A DNA stretch of 64,000 nt, taken from positions 171,329 to 235,328 of the forward strand of contig DHDP01000013.1 of assembly GCA_002399405.1 (NCBI GenBank), written 5' to 3'. The notes under the pieces are model-generated. The model searched no databases. It saw only the letters and a program-made list of their open reading frames with translations, and was not told the origin of the DNA. The translations under genes and the position numbers were made by a program. Source of the stretch: Treponema sp. UBA4873. Lineage in GTDB: Bacteria > Spirochaetota > Spirochaetia > Treponematales > Treponemataceae. Positions 17,030 to 25,621 of the stretch are shown in pieces. The stretch's first letter is position 1. Each line of letters starts with the position of its first letter.

Positions 17030-17769
17030 ATTTCCGCTCCTGAAGGAACTCCCTTCGGTACAACCGGGCTGTCCGGAACAGTGAAGCGTTTTTCAAGAAC
17101 GCGGAATATCCGCTCAATGACGAGCGTCAGTCCCCAGTAAATAATCGCAAGCGAACAGTACGATTCAAAATAGCGGTAGCTTGTCCCCGCGAGTATTTTT
17201 CCTTCCGCCGTCATTTCGACAACCGAACAGGAAAAGGCAAGCGACGTTCCTTTTAAAAGAGCTATGAGCGAATTCCCGAGCGACGGAAGCGCCACCGCAA
17301 GCGCCTCGGGAAACAGAATACGGCGCAGTATCTGCATGTTCGTCATGTTGATCGACTTAGCCGCTTCTATCTGTCCCTTGTCGACGGAATTGATTGCGGA
17401 GCGGATCGTTTCCGAATCGAACGCTGACTGATTCAGTCCGAGCGCGACGATTGCGAACACTATCGACGGTATGCTGTTGATGTTGTAGCTGCTCCCGTGA
17501 TAGTAATTAAAATACTTGAGTGCGAGCGGAATGCCGAAATACGACAGATAGAGCTGTACGATAATCGGCGTACCGCGCATGACGGAAACGAACACTGCCG
17601 CAATCTGGTAAAGCACCGGTATTTTGTTCTGCTTTACAAGCGCAATAATAAGTCCGAGCACCCAGCCGATAATCATCGCTGCAACAGTCAGTTCGAGCGT
17701 GACCGGCAGATATGCAAGAAGCTGCGGTATCTGGGTAAAAACAAGTTCGGCATCAAAAAGCTTGGGCAT
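17026..17769 (-). CDS. Polar amino-acid (cystine-type) ABC transporter permease
   Basis: The 247-residue integral membrane protein of the His/Glu/Gln/Arg/opine permease family has about five membrane segments and the cytoplasmic EAA loop SAINSVDKGQIEAAKSINMTNMQILRRILFPEA that docks the ATPase. Its start overlaps nothing; its stop overlaps the ATPase start by four bases, indicating translational coupling. It is paralogous to the permease at 28177 (shared motifs YYGSSYNINSIPSI/NGTDYNVAAIPPI). A single permease gene implies a homodimeric channel. Substrate is inferred as cystine or a related sulfur amino acid. Confidence 0.92.
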   Translation of the reverse strand: MPKLFDAELVFTQIPQLLAYLPVTLELTVAAMIIGWVLGLIIALVKQNKIPVLYQIAAVFVSVMRGTPIIVQLYLSYFGIPLALKYFNYYHGSSYNINSIPSIVFAIVALGLNQSAFDSETIRSAINSVDKGQIEAAKSINMTNMQILRRILFPEALAVALPSLGNSLIALLKGTSLAFSCSVVEMTAEGKILAGTSYRYFESYCSLAIIYWGLTLVIERIFRVLEKRFTVPDSPVVPKGVPSGAEI

Positions 17770-17785
17770 CGGAGACCTCGTTCAC

Positions 17786-18637
17786 TTACTGCTGCGCTTC
17801 CGGTGTGTAGTCCTCACCGAAATATTTTTCGCAGATTGTTTTCGACGTTCCGTCTTTTATCACTTCCGCAAGTCCTTTGTTGATATCCTGCACGAGCTGC
17901 TCGTTTCCTTTGCTTATAATCAGGTAGCTGTACGGCTCACCCATAATCTGCTTCGACACAGTGTCGGAAACTTCAAGCGGCTTCAGATTAAAGTGATACT
18001 GTTCGTTGTAGACGCCGTACATCGGTTTGTCGATGATGAGAAAATCGTATTTACCGGCTTCAATGTCCTGCAGCTGTGAAATCAAATCCGCTTCGGTGTA
18101 CTGGATTTTTATCTGCTTGTCAGGATTCGCGTCGTTGTATTCCTTTACCGACGTCGTAACGTTTGCAGCCGCGTCTCCGACGCATGTTTTGCCGCTCAGT
18201 TGGGAAAAATCCTCAATACTGTCGAGGGTGATTTTTCCCGGATTCACGACGATGACGTACCTGTTTCTGAAAATAGGATCGGAAAAAAGGTACTTCTCTT
18301 TCCGCGATTCAGTCTGTACGAAATTGTTCACACCGATCTGATAGCGGTCGGAGTCGAGTCCGGCGAAAATAGACGAAAAATCCGTTTTTTCGATAACGAG
18401 TTTGTACTGGGGCAGTCTTGAAAAAATCGCCTGAATCAGTTCGATATTTTCGCCGACAAGTTCATTCTTTTCATTGACGTACGTAAACGGACGCGGCATT
18501 CCGCCCGTAACGGCATATACCGTTTTGACGTCTTTTCCTTCGGCCTTTGCCGAATCTGCGTTCTTTTTTGCACACGACGTAACAGCCAGAACTGCAGCCG
18601 CGGCTGCAATCATCTGTATTCCTATCCTTTTTTTCAT
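17786..18637 (-). CDS. Amino-acid ABC transporter substrate-binding lipoprotein (cystine-type)
   Basis: The 283-residue periplasmic binding protein of family 3 starts with a signal peptide and lipobox VLAVTSCAKK, so it is anchored as a lipoprotein. The chain has the two-lobe pattern RPFTYVNEKNELVGENIELIQAIF and DRYQIGVNNFVQTESRKEKYLFSDP. It is first in an operon with its permease, ATPase and a GNAT acetyltransferase. The promoter immediately upstream (18663-18727) holds two sulfur-type operators, so expression should rise in sulfur limitation. Cystine or an S-substituted cysteine is the likely ligand; the exact one is not readable. Confidence 0.9.
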   Translation of the reverse strand: MKKRIGIQMIAAAAAVLAVTSCAKKNADSAKAEGKDVKTVYAVTGGMPRPFTYVNEKNELVGENIELIQAIFSRLPQYKLVIEKTDFSSIFAGLDSDRYQIGVNNFVQTESRKEKYLFSDPIFRNRYVIVVNPGKITLDSIEDFSQLSGKTCVGDAAANVTTSVKEYNDANPDKQIKIQYTEADLISQLQDIEAGKYDFLIIDKPMYGVYNEQYHFNLKPLEVSDTVSKQIMGEPYSYLIISKGNEQLVQDINKGLAEVIKDGTSKTICEKYFGEDYTPEAQQ

Positions 18638-18662
18638 AGAAAGCCTCCCTAAAATACCTATT

Positions 18663-18727
18663 ACCTATTTGTTTAGTAGGTTTTTATATAGTGAGGATAT
18701 ACTACTAAACCGGTAGGTAATTGTCAA
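18663..18727 (-). promoter_or_regulatory. Promoter with two Rrf2-type operators (cystine-type ABC operon)
   Basis: On the minus strand, TTGACA (18722-18727) and TAGTAT (18699-18704) are 17 bases apart. One palindrome (18700-18718) overlaps spacer and -10; a second (18663-18681, ACCTACTAAACAAATAGGT in transcript sense) lies just downstream of the start. The double site suggests tight repression by an Rrf2/CymR-like protein, whose gene is not in the window. Confidence 0.75.
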
Positions 18728-18758
18728 TAGCTTTCCGATTATTTTTATCCGATTGCGG

Positions 18759-19430
18759 TTACCGGCGTTCTTCGCTGTTTTCTGTCCGAATTTTTACGTC
18801 CCGTATGTAGTTGTATATGGTGTATTTTGAAACACCAAGCTCAGCAGCGACAATATCGACTGCCCCCTTTATGTCGAAAATCCCCTGTTCCTGAAGCCGC
18901 TGAATAATACTTTTATTTTTTTCAATCGGAGCAATACCGGTAGCTTCGCTCGTTTCTTTCAGCACTTTCAGAAAGGCGGCGTGGACAAGATTTTCCACTT
19001 TGTCGGGATAACTTTCTCCAGCAGATTTATCTTCCGCCCCCCGTTCAGGAGTCATGAGTATTTTCATAAACTGATTAAGCGGAGCACTTATATCAAAGCG
19101 TATACGGATGCAGCCGATAAGTTCTCCGCCGTCGTTTCTTATAATTATTAATACGGAGCGGAACTGTTTTCCTGAAGTACTGCCTGATATATACGGGCCT
19201 ATGCAGTTTTCCGGCGTATGTTCCGCTTTTTTCACCAGTTCAATTTCGGAACCGGTCAGAAGCGGTTCGTCCTGACGCGCTGAATCAGCAGAGCTGTCTT
19301 CATATACGAGAGCCTGCGTTCCGCCGTCGAGAGAGTAAATACGTACGTCGCAGCAGCTGCCGAATATTCTGCTTATCCCGTCTGCTGCGGCCGTATACGA
19401 TTCTAATTTTTTCCTGTTTTCTTCAGTCAT
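18759..19430 (-). CDS. YheO-like PAS/HTH transcriptional regulator
   Basis: The 223-residue protein has an N-terminal YheO-type PAS domain (residues about 10-120, with IGPYISGSTSGKQFRSVLIIIRNDGGELIGCI) and a C-terminal helix-turn-helix (AVDIVAAELGVSKYTIYNYIRDVK). Members such as DauR control amino-acid metabolism genes in response to small ligands. It is last in the long minus-strand run that begins with cysK at 25593 and lies just upstream of the cystine-type operon, so it may regulate either. It is not an Rrf2 protein and therefore probably not the factor that binds the palindromes. Confidence 0.85.
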   Translation of the reverse strand: MTEENRKKLESYTAAADGISRIFGSCCDVRIYSLDGGTQALVYEDSSADSARQDEPLLTGSEIELVKKAEHTPENCIGPYISGSTSGKQFRSVLIIIRNDGGELIGCIRIRFDISAPLNQFMKILMTPERGAEDKSAGESYPDKVENLVHAAFLKVLKETSEATGIAPIEKNKSIIQRLQEQGIFDIKGAVDIVAAELGVSKYTIYNYIRDVKIRTENSEERR

Positions 19431-19436
19431 CTTCTG

Positions 19437-20507
19437 TCAGATCTTTTTTGATGAAAAAGTTTTTGATGCAGGATCATACGTCACGCTTTCTGGAACGCCG
19501 GGCAGCACGGTGAAATGTTCTGCGACGAATTTTGTAACATCGGTGTCGGCCTTCAAATCGCCTGTCTTCTGCAGTTCCCCGGAAGCCGAAACGAAAGTTT
19601 TACGTCCCCCGCTCACCGACGGCGAATAGTTGTACGAAGCGAGCAGCTGTGCATTCGTCGCAAGGTCTCCTGCGCAGAATCCCGAGTCATACTGCTCTTT
19701 AGCGGCTTCGCCTGGTAATGCCTGAATATAAGCGGCAGCTTTCTGAATCGCGCGCGTATATGCGGCTGCAGCGTCGGGACGTTCTTTTGCAAGTTTCGTC
19801 GTAACGTACGCGGTACAGCAGTACTCGCCCTTGAATTTGTCGTCTGTACCTGTGTCGAGAATCGTTCTGAAACCGTACTGCTGCTGCGCTTTATACGCGA
19901 CAGGGTCGTGGATGCCGGCCGCATCTATTGCGCCGTTCGAAAGGGCAAGCCCGAGGTCGGTGAGCGCATAAACGACGAACGTCACTTCCGCATCGGGGCC
20001 GGAGGACTTGATTCCGACGTCTTCAAGTTTTCGCTTGATGTTGAGCGTCGCCGAATCAGAAAGGCCGGAGACGCCTATCTTTTTTCCGCGCAGGTCGGAC
20101 GGCGAATAAATCTTCGAATCAGCACGTGAAAAATATTTCGTGCATCCCGTGTGCAGGCCCGTCGTGAACGTAATGTCGAGCCCGTTGTCTATCGGCTGGA
20201 TAAGACTCGCCGTAAGCCCGACGCATGCGTTTATTTTTCCCGCTGCGAGAAGTTCCGCCGACTGATTCAAATCCACCTCTTCCATCTTGTACGGGATGCC
20301 TGCTTCCTTGAATTCTTTGTCGAAGAAACCGTCTATGTATCCGATATGCAGCGGTGCAAGACAAAGCGAGCCTTTCGCATAACCGATAATTACGACTGGT
20401 TTTTCCGCTTCCGCGGACGCCGCCTTCGTTTTTCCTTTGCAGCCTGCAACGGCGAGACATACGCCCGCGGCGGCAAGTGCAAAAAGCGTTCTGTTAACAC
20501 ACTTCAT
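19437..20507 (-). CDS. SsuA/TauA-like substrate-binding lipoprotein
   Basis: The 356-residue NMT1/SsuA-type binding protein has a signal peptide and lipobox LAVAGCKGK. Two-lobe features are visible: APLHIGYIDGFFDKEFKEAGIPYKMEEV, SPSDLRGKKIGVSGLSDSATL and GYGFRT-like hinge segments. It lies in the same run as an SsuC-like permease (23646) and SsuB-like ATPase (22867) but is separated from them by DUF4418, FtsX-like and LolD-like genes. It is probably the binding protein for that importer (alkanesulfonate, taurine or another organosulfur compound). The operon starts with cysK behind a sulfur-type promoter. Confidence 0.85.
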   Translation of the reverse strand: MKCVNRTLFALAAAGVCLAVAGCKGKTKAASAEAEKPVVIIGYAKGSLCLAPLHIGYIDGFFDKEFKEAGIPYKMEEVDLNQSAELLAAGKINACVGLTASLIQPIDNGLDITFTTGLHTGCTKYFSRADSKIYSPSDLRGKKIGVSGLSDSATLNIKRKLEDVGIKSSGPDAEVTFVVYALTDLGLALSNGAIDAAGIHDPVAYKAQQQYGFRTILDTGTDDKFKGEYCCTAYVTTKLAKERPDAAAAYTRAIQKAAAYIQALPGEAAKEQYDSGFCAGDLATNAQLLASYNYSPSVSGGRKTFVSASGELQKTGDLKADTDVTKFVAEHFTVLPGVPESVTYDPASKTFSSKKI

Positions 20508-20525
20508 AAGAACCTCCTCTTATTA

Positions 20526-21191
20526 TTAACCTTCTGCCGTAAGCATTCCCTGTTTCATACGGTAGAACCGATATCTGTTTCTGACGAATGCACTGTCGTG
20601 CGTCGCTACAATGACGCACTTTCCCGACCGGTACTGTTCGTCAAGAAAATTCCGTACTATTTCCGCATTGTCCTCATCGAGATTGCCCGTCGGTTCGTCT
20701 GCTATGATGATTTCAGGGGCAGCATAGACGGCCCGTGCAAGCTCCGCTCTCCGGTACTCGCCGCCCGAGAGCTGTTCCGGACAGGAATCCGCAACGTCGC
20801 CGAGCCCGAGCCGGGACAAAATTTCGTACAATCTTTCTTCGTTTACGGAGAAGCCGTTTATAGTCTGCGGAAAAACGATATTTTCGCTCACGGTAAAATT
20901 TCCGAGCAGCCCTCCGTTCTGCATAACGTATCCGATTTCACTGTTGCGAAGTTTTGTCCTGCGGCCTTCACGCAACGAAAAAATATCAGAATCATTAATA
21001 AAAACCGTACCGCTTTCCGGTCGTGAAATTCCAGAAAGGCAGTTAAGCAGCGTCGTTTTGCCGCTGCCCGACTCTCCGAAGATGCAGACGAATTCGCCGC
21101 CGGAAATCCTAAGATTAACATTATTAAGCGCATCGAACGATTTGTTCTGCCGTATGTATTTCCTGCCTATGTTTTTTGCCTCAAGCGTCAT
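20526..21191 (-). CDS. LolD/MacB-type ABC transporter ATPase
   Basis: The 221-residue ATPase has Walker A GESGSGKTT, signature LSGGEYRRAELAR and Walker B IIIADEPTGNLD. The EPTGNLD form places it in the MacB/LolD/FtsE group that works with FtsX-type permeases rather than with importers. Its start overlaps the stop of the FtsX-like gene at 21188 by four bases, so the two form one mechanotransmission-type transporter. Cargo is unknown. The location inside a sulfur operon together with a Cys-containing DUF4418 protein is notable. Confidence 0.9.
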   Translation of the reverse strand: MTLEAKNIGRKYIRQNKSFDALNNVNLRISGGEFVCIFGESGSGKTTLLNCLSGISRPESGTVFINDSDIFSLREGRRTKLRNSEIGYVMQNGGLLGNFTVSENIVFPQTINGFSVNEERLYEILSRLGLGDVADSCPEQLSGGEYRRAELARAVYAAPEIIIADEPTGNLDEDNAEIVRNFLDEQYRSGKCVIVATHDSAFVRNRYRFYRMKQGMLTAEG

Positions 21192-22405
21192 CCGTTCACC
21201 TCATGTACTAATGAAACAGGTTCCATATTGTTAATACGAACGAATTGTGCAGTAAGTGAAATCAGGTACAATACACTGACAGCGGCGGACATTTCAAGAA
21301 CAATCCGGGTCATTGAATATACGTCCGGAAGCACATACGGAACTGCAAACAATTCCTTAAGGTGCGTATCAAACAGCCTCAGAAATATGGTTATCGAAAC
21401 GAATCCCGCCGTACTGCCGGTTCCCGCAAGCAGCGCCGTTTCAGTAAAGAGCATGCGGAATATCTGCGTCTTCCGTATACCAGCCGTAAGCATGTTTCCG
21501 AATTCCCTGCTTCTTGTCTGCACCGTCACCGCAGACAGCGCGAACAGTGCAGTACCTGCGAAAACAAAGAAAAGGAACATCAGCATTTTTCCGTATATGC
21601 GGAAATCCCTAAGCGTGTCTGCAAACCTCGAGACTAACTCGTCACCGGCAAACACGCGTATTCCCGCTGCACCGTACTGTTCGGCAACAGCAGTTTTAAG
21701 ACCTTCAGAGGCAGTACTTCCGTCAGTTTTGACGAAAACCGCGGATATGCTCCGATTTCCGGAAAACGGCAGCTGATTTTTATAGCGCGGATCACCGGCA
21801 ATCGCGTAAGCCGCACCGTACGTGATAAAGGCGCTGCTGTCGTATCCTATGCCCGTTTCATCAAGGACGGCCTTAACTGTAAAATGTCTGCCGAAAAACT
21901 GTACTGATTCGCCGGGCTTTTTTCGTATATTCCTGCCGACTATTATTTCATCGTCGCTGATACTGCCGATTCCTTTTTCAGAAAGCCAGGGGCCGACGGA
22001 AAAATCAGTTTCCGGGTCAAAGGCAATCAGCTGTATCAGATTGTCGCAGCACGACGCTCCGAGCGAAGCCAGAAACAGCTGCGAACTTACTTTTGAAACG
22101 CCTTTTACCGCCGCTATTCTGTCGATCCAGTTCCGCTCAAAATTGACGGTGCACGGCTTTCCGAGAAAAAGAGCGTTGTCGACATTCGTAACATACGCAG
22201 CCGGTACGACAATAACGTCCGCACCGAGCCGCTGCCGGGCACGCTCTATGCCTTCACCCATGCTCTCCGAAAGAAAACTGCTCAGAAACAGCAGAGCGGC
22301 CGTAACGGCAAACAGTATGAGCAGTACGACGGAACGAAATCTCTGATGAATAACATTTTTTACTGCTGCCCGTCCGGCGGTTATTTTTTTTATCTGTCCG
22401 TTCAT
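21188..22405 (-). CDS. FtsX-like (MacB-type) ABC permease
   Basis: The 405-residue protein has one N-terminal membrane segment (FRSVVLLILFAVTAALLFLSS), a large periplasmic domain (about residues 50-285) and three C-terminal segments (GKMLMFLFFVFAGTALFAL; ETALLAGTGSTAGFVS; MSAAVSVLYLISL). This is the MacB/FtsX layout. It pairs with the LolD-type ATPase immediately downstream. Such complexes extract lipoproteins or move small peptides or toxins between membrane and periplasm; the substrate here is unknown. The N-terminal 100 residues (GADVIVVPAAYV) match predicted iron/metal-linked MacB-like permeases only loosely. Confidence 0.85.
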   Translation of the reverse strand: MNGQIKKITAGRAAVKNVIHQRFRSVVLLILFAVTAALLFLSSFLSESMGEGIERARQRLGADVIVVPAAYVTNVDNALFLGKPCTVNFERNWIDRIAAVKGVSKVSSQLFLASLGASCCDNLIQLIAFDPETDFSVGPWLSEKGIGSISDDEIIVGRNIRKKPGESVQFFGRHFTVKAVLDETGIGYDSSAFITYGAAYAIAGDPRYKNQLPFSGNRSISAVFVKTDGSTASEGLKTAVAEQYGAAGIRVFAGDELVSRFADTLRDFRIYGKMLMFLFFVFAGTALFALSAVTVQTRSREFGNMLTAGIRKTQIFRMLFTETALLAGTGSTAGFVSITIFLRLFDTHLKELFAVPYVLPDVYSMTRIVLEMSAAVSVLYLISLTAQFVRINNMEPVSLVHEVNG

Positions 22406-22432
22406 ACTGTCGCCTCCGTTGCGTGTATCAGA

Positions 22433-22843
22433 TTAGTGCAGATGCTCTCTCCCGCTTTTCATAATAAGCACGATGAGGTTTCCCGCCGTAACTATAAGAG
22501 TAATTATTCCTATTGCATAAATCGCAGGAAACGTGACCGTTCGGCACGGCATCGTGTTCATCGAACATCCGCCTATAAGGACAAACGGAAGCAGAATGAC
22601 GAAAATCGTATCAGCCGCGGCAAAAATCGATGTATAAATTTTCTCCCGTGTTGTCGAAGAAAACACATACAATCCGGCCGACACAAAAAGCAGCACCGCC
22701 GTTCCTGTTTCCGCGCGTACGGTCCACCAGCATTTCATCGGAGGTTCCGTGAGTTCGCATACTTTGAACAACGTGTGCGGCCCGGCAAGCAGAAGTACTG
22801 CCGCTGCGGTGTAAACGACTGAAATGAAAATCTTATTTTTCAT
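22433..22843 (-). CDS. DUF4418 family small membrane protein
   Basis: The 136-residue protein has about four hydrophobic segments and the paired Cys motif GGCSMNTMPCRTV between the last two, plus LFKVCELTEPPMKCWWTV near the N terminus. This arrangement is typical of DUF4418, which recurs next to FtsX/LolD-type ABC genes. The function of the family is unknown; the membrane-flanking Cys pairs suggest redox or metal chemistry. It sits 28 bases upstream of the FtsX-like gene and probably works with it. Confidence 0.75.
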   Translation of the reverse strand: MKNKIFISVVYTAAAVLLLAGPHTLFKVCELTEPPMKCWWTVRAETGTAVLLFVSAGLYVFSSTTREKIYTSIFAAADTIFVILLPFVLIGGCSMNTMPCRTVTFPAIYAIGIITLIVTAGNLIVLIMKSGREHLH

Positions 22844-22866
22844 ACTTTCTCCTTTTGTTAATAAAC

Positions 22867-23652
22867 TTACAGATTATACTCCGGCTGATGAATGACGCCG
22901 CCGTAATTCAACGCATCGAGAATTCTTTTTCGGTACGAAATGAACACGTCCTGATTTCGCGCGCGCGGACGCGGCAGATTTATAACGACGGTCTCCTGTA
23001 TCTTCGCGGGACGAGGGGTCATGATGACAACCTGATCGGAAAGATACACCGCTTCGTCAACGTCGTGCGTCACCATAAGCATGGTCATCCCCGATTCCCG
23101 CCATATGCGCATAATTTCATCCTGCATGTTCATGCGGGTAAAAGCGTCGAGCGCTCCGAGCGGTTCGTCGAGCAGGAGAACCTTAGGGTGACCGACGAGC
23201 GCCCGTGCAAGAGAGGCGCGCTGAGCCATTCCGCCCGACACCTGATGCGGATATGCGTGCCTGAAATCCTCCAGTCCCACAAGTCTGATAAACTCGTCCA
23301 CGTCCTTCTTTTTTTCTTTGTATATGTGTCTGGCTTTGAGGCCGAACGCGACGTTGTCCCTGATTGTCATCCACGGAAAAAGATTCGCCTGCTGGAAAGC
23401 AAATCCGATTTCACTCCCCGGTTCCTTCACCGCTTCCCCGTCGAGAAAAACTTCTCCTTCCGTCGGTTCGTCGAGCCCTGAAACGATTCTCAGCAGCGTC
23501 GATTTTCCGCAGCCAGACGGCCCGATGAACGAAACGAATTTTCCCGGTTCAATGTCTATGCTCAAATCCCTGAACGCGGTTACGGTATCTTCTTCGGGAC
23601 GGGTCTTTTCGAAAACGCGCGTCACATGCCTGATGCTCAGGTTTCCTACCAT
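22867..23652 (-). CDS. SsuB/TauB-like sulfonate ABC transporter ATPase
   Basis: The 261-residue ATPase has Walker A GPSGCGKST, signature VSGGMAQRASLAR and Walker B VLLLDEPLGALD, with the short FPWMTI Q-loop seen in nitrate/sulfonate/taurine systems. I prefer the ATG at 23652, seven bases after GGGAG and overlapping the permease stop; the ATG at 23673 adds seven residues. It pairs with the permease at 23646. The operon starts with cysK, so the imported compound likely supplies sulfide or sulfite for cysteine synthesis. Confidence 0.9.
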   Translation of the reverse strand: MVGNLSIRHVTRVFEKTRPEEDTVTAFRDLSIDIEPGKFVSFIGPSGCGKSTLLRIVSGLDEPTEGEVFLDGEAVKEPGSEIGFAFQQANLFPWMTIRDNVAFGLKARHIYKEKKKDVDEFIRLVGLEDFRHAYPHQVSGGMAQRASLARALVGHPKVLLLDEPLGALDAFTRMNMQDEIMRIWRESGMTMLMVTHDVDEAVYLSDQVVIMTPRPAKIQETVVINLPRPRARNQDVFISYRKRILDALNYGGVIHQPEYNL

Positions 23653-24617
23653 TTGATGACTCCCTTCTGCCACACAAGCAGTCTGCCGCGCACTTTAAAC
23701 AGCAACGTCAGAATGAGTGAGCACACCACCGCGATGATGAACAGCCCCGTGTATACGCCGGAATACACCATCATCTGTTTCTGCCAGTTGATGTACCAGC
23801 CGATGCCCGCAGAAGTTCCGACCATTTCCGCCGTCATCAGAGTTATGAACGAACCGCACGTTCCGTTGAACAGTCCGAGAAATATACTCGGCATAGCTCC
23901 CGGAACGGCGACGTGCCATATCTGATACGAATTGCTTGCGCCGAGCGTTCGCGACACTTCAAAATACGATTTGTTGATCGACTGAATGCCGCTGCTCGTC
24001 ATGAGCGCCACCTGAAACCAGACAGTAAACGCAATAAGAAACACGCTCGCTGAATAACTTGTCGGAAAACTCGAAAGCGCAAGCGGAATCCATGCGGTCG
24101 TCGGAATAGGTCCCAGTACTTTAACAACGGGGTTAAGCCAGTACGCGGCGCGCCTGCTGAATCCGAGAAGTACGCCGGAGAAAAAACCGACCACGGCGCC
24201 GAAAAAGAAACCCGTCGCAAGAAGACGCAGCGAAAACAGAACGCACTTGAGCAGAAATATTCTGTCGTGCAGGAACGTCTCGACGATGCGGTCGAGCGAC
24301 GGAAAAAAAAGAACGGGCAGTACGACGAATTTCAGAGTGAACACGTTCAGTATGTTGAAAAACAGTATGATTCCGGCATACAGAGGTCCGTGATACGCGA
24401 GGTACGAATCGAGCCGCGGAGCAAAAAACGAGACCGCATAGGCAACGGCATATATTCCCGTCAGAATCAGAAGCAGATACAGAAAATACGGACGTGCGGC
24501 CGCTTTCTGCAGCGGCGAATCGGGAAGCGCCAGCTGGATGAGCAGCGCGAATCCGATTGAAGTCGGCGGAAGAATTTTTTTACTTTGTTTTACCACAGCT
24601 GATTTCTGTATCATCAC
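23646..24617 (-). CDS. SsuC/TauC-like ABC transporter permease
   Basis: The 323-residue membrane protein of the sulfonate/nitrate permease family has about seven hydrophobic segments, the first two forming an N-terminal extension (YFLYLLLILTGIYAVAYAVSFF). The EAA loop GIQSINKSYFEVSRTLGASNSYQIWHVAVPGAMPSIFLG docks the ATPase. It lies 19 bases downstream of cysK and overlaps the ATPase start, indicating tight coupling. The likely cargo is an organosulfonate or similar sulfur compound, inferred from family and operon. The permease is longer than usual SsuC because of the N-terminal extension. Confidence 0.9.
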   Translation of the reverse strand: MMIQKSAVVKQSKKILPPTSIGFALLIQLALPDSPLQKAAARPYFLYLLLILTGIYAVAYAVSFFAPRLDSYLAYHGPLYAGIILFFNILNVFTLKFVVLPVLFFPSLDRIVETFLHDRIFLLKCVLFSLRLLATGFFFGAVVGFFSGVLLGFSRRAAYWLNPVVKVLGPIPTTAWIPLALSSFPTSYSASVFLIAFTVWFQVALMTSSGIQSINKSYFEVSRTLGASNSYQIWHVAVPGAMPSIFLGLFNGTCGSFITLMTAEMVGTSAGIGWYINWQKQMMVYSGVYTGLFIIAVVCSLILTLLFKVRGRLLVWQKGVIKW

Positions 24618-24636
24618 AGCACTTCCCTGACAGACG

Positions 24637-25593
24637 CTACTCGGCGAACAGTCCCGTGCTCAGATAACGCAGCCCCGTGTCGGGCAGAATCACCGCAATC
24701 GATTTCCCCTTGAATTCGGGACGCTCAGCAATCTGCGTTGCAGCCCAGAGCGCAGCCCCTGAAGAAACGCCGACGAGTATTCCGTCCGACTTTGCAACTT
24801 CACGAGCGGCTTTAAAGGCGTCAGCCGCACGAACGGTAATCGCTTCGTCGTAAATCGTCTTGTCGAGATTCGGCGGAACGCGGGAAGGATCGACGTCTGA
24901 AAAACGGTGGACGCCCGTTATGTCGTTTTCCTCAAGTACCGGTTCGACCGCAGCGATGTAGATTTTTTTGTTTTTTCCTCTCAGATATTTTCCCGTGCCG
25001 CTCAGCGTTCCGCCCGTTCCGACGCTGGCGACGAACACGTCCACGTCTCCGCCCGTATCGCGCCAGATTTCCTCTCCGGTTGTCTCATAATGACTCGCAG
25101 GATTTGCAGGATTCGCGAGCTGATTGACGTTTAAGTCGCCGCTCTGCGCCAAGAGGTCGAACAGAAGAAAACCGGCCGCCATGAAATCACCGCCCGTTTC
25201 GTCGAGCTTCTGTTTTACTTCGGGAACTTCGCTCATATTCACAAGCTCCGCTCCGTACGCTTTTATTACCTGCTTGCGTTCTTCGCTCACGAAGTCCTGA
25301 ATATACGTTTTAAAATGATACCCTTTGGAAGCGGCCAGCGCCGCAAGCGCAATTCCCGTGTTTCCGCTCGTCACTTCGACGAACGAACCGCCCGGCTTCA
25401 AACTTCCGTTTTTTTCAGCATCCTCTATCATGCCTTTAGCAATACGGTCCTTTACGCTGTTCGTCGGGTTAAAATATTCAAGCTTTCCCAGAATCGACGC
25501 GCTCAGATTGTGCCGCTTTTCATAGTTAACAAGCTCCAGAAGCGGCGTGTTCCCTACCAGTTCACTGATTGACTTGTGAATGTTTTTACTCAT
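24637..25593 (-). CDS. cysK: Cysteine synthase (O-acetylserine sulfhydrylase)
   Basis: The 318-residue PLP enzyme joins O-acetylserine and sulfide to make cysteine. Motifs are GNTPLLEL at the N terminus, the PLP lysine in NPTNSVKDRIAKGM, the substrate loop TSGNTGIALA, the phosphate-binding GTGGTLSGTG and late GVSSGAAL. Length and motifs fit CysK/CysM; the VASVGTGGT and PSRVPPNLD segments favour CysK. It is the first gene of a run that goes on to an SsuBC-like importer, so assimilated sulfur feeds straight into cysteine. Its leader carries an Rrf2-type promoter and a transcription attenuator. Confidence 0.95.
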   Translation of the reverse strand: MSKNIHKSISELVGNTPLLELVNYEKRHNLSASILGKLEYFNPTNSVKDRIAKGMIEDAEKNGSLKPGGSFVEVTSGNTGIALAALAASKGYHFKTYIQDFVSEERKQVIKAYGAELVNMSEVPEVKQKLDETGGDFMAAGFLLFDLLAQSGDLNVNQLANPANPASHYETTGEEIWRDTGGDVDVFVASVGTGGTLSGTGKYLRGKNKKIYIAAVEPVLEENDITGVHRFSDVDPSRVPPNLDKTIYDEAITVRAADAFKAAREVAKSDGILVGVSSGAALWAATQIAERPEFKGKSIAVILPDTGLRYLSTGLFAE

Positions 25594-25621
25594 AGTTTAT
25601 CTCCCATTAAAAATAAGACTC

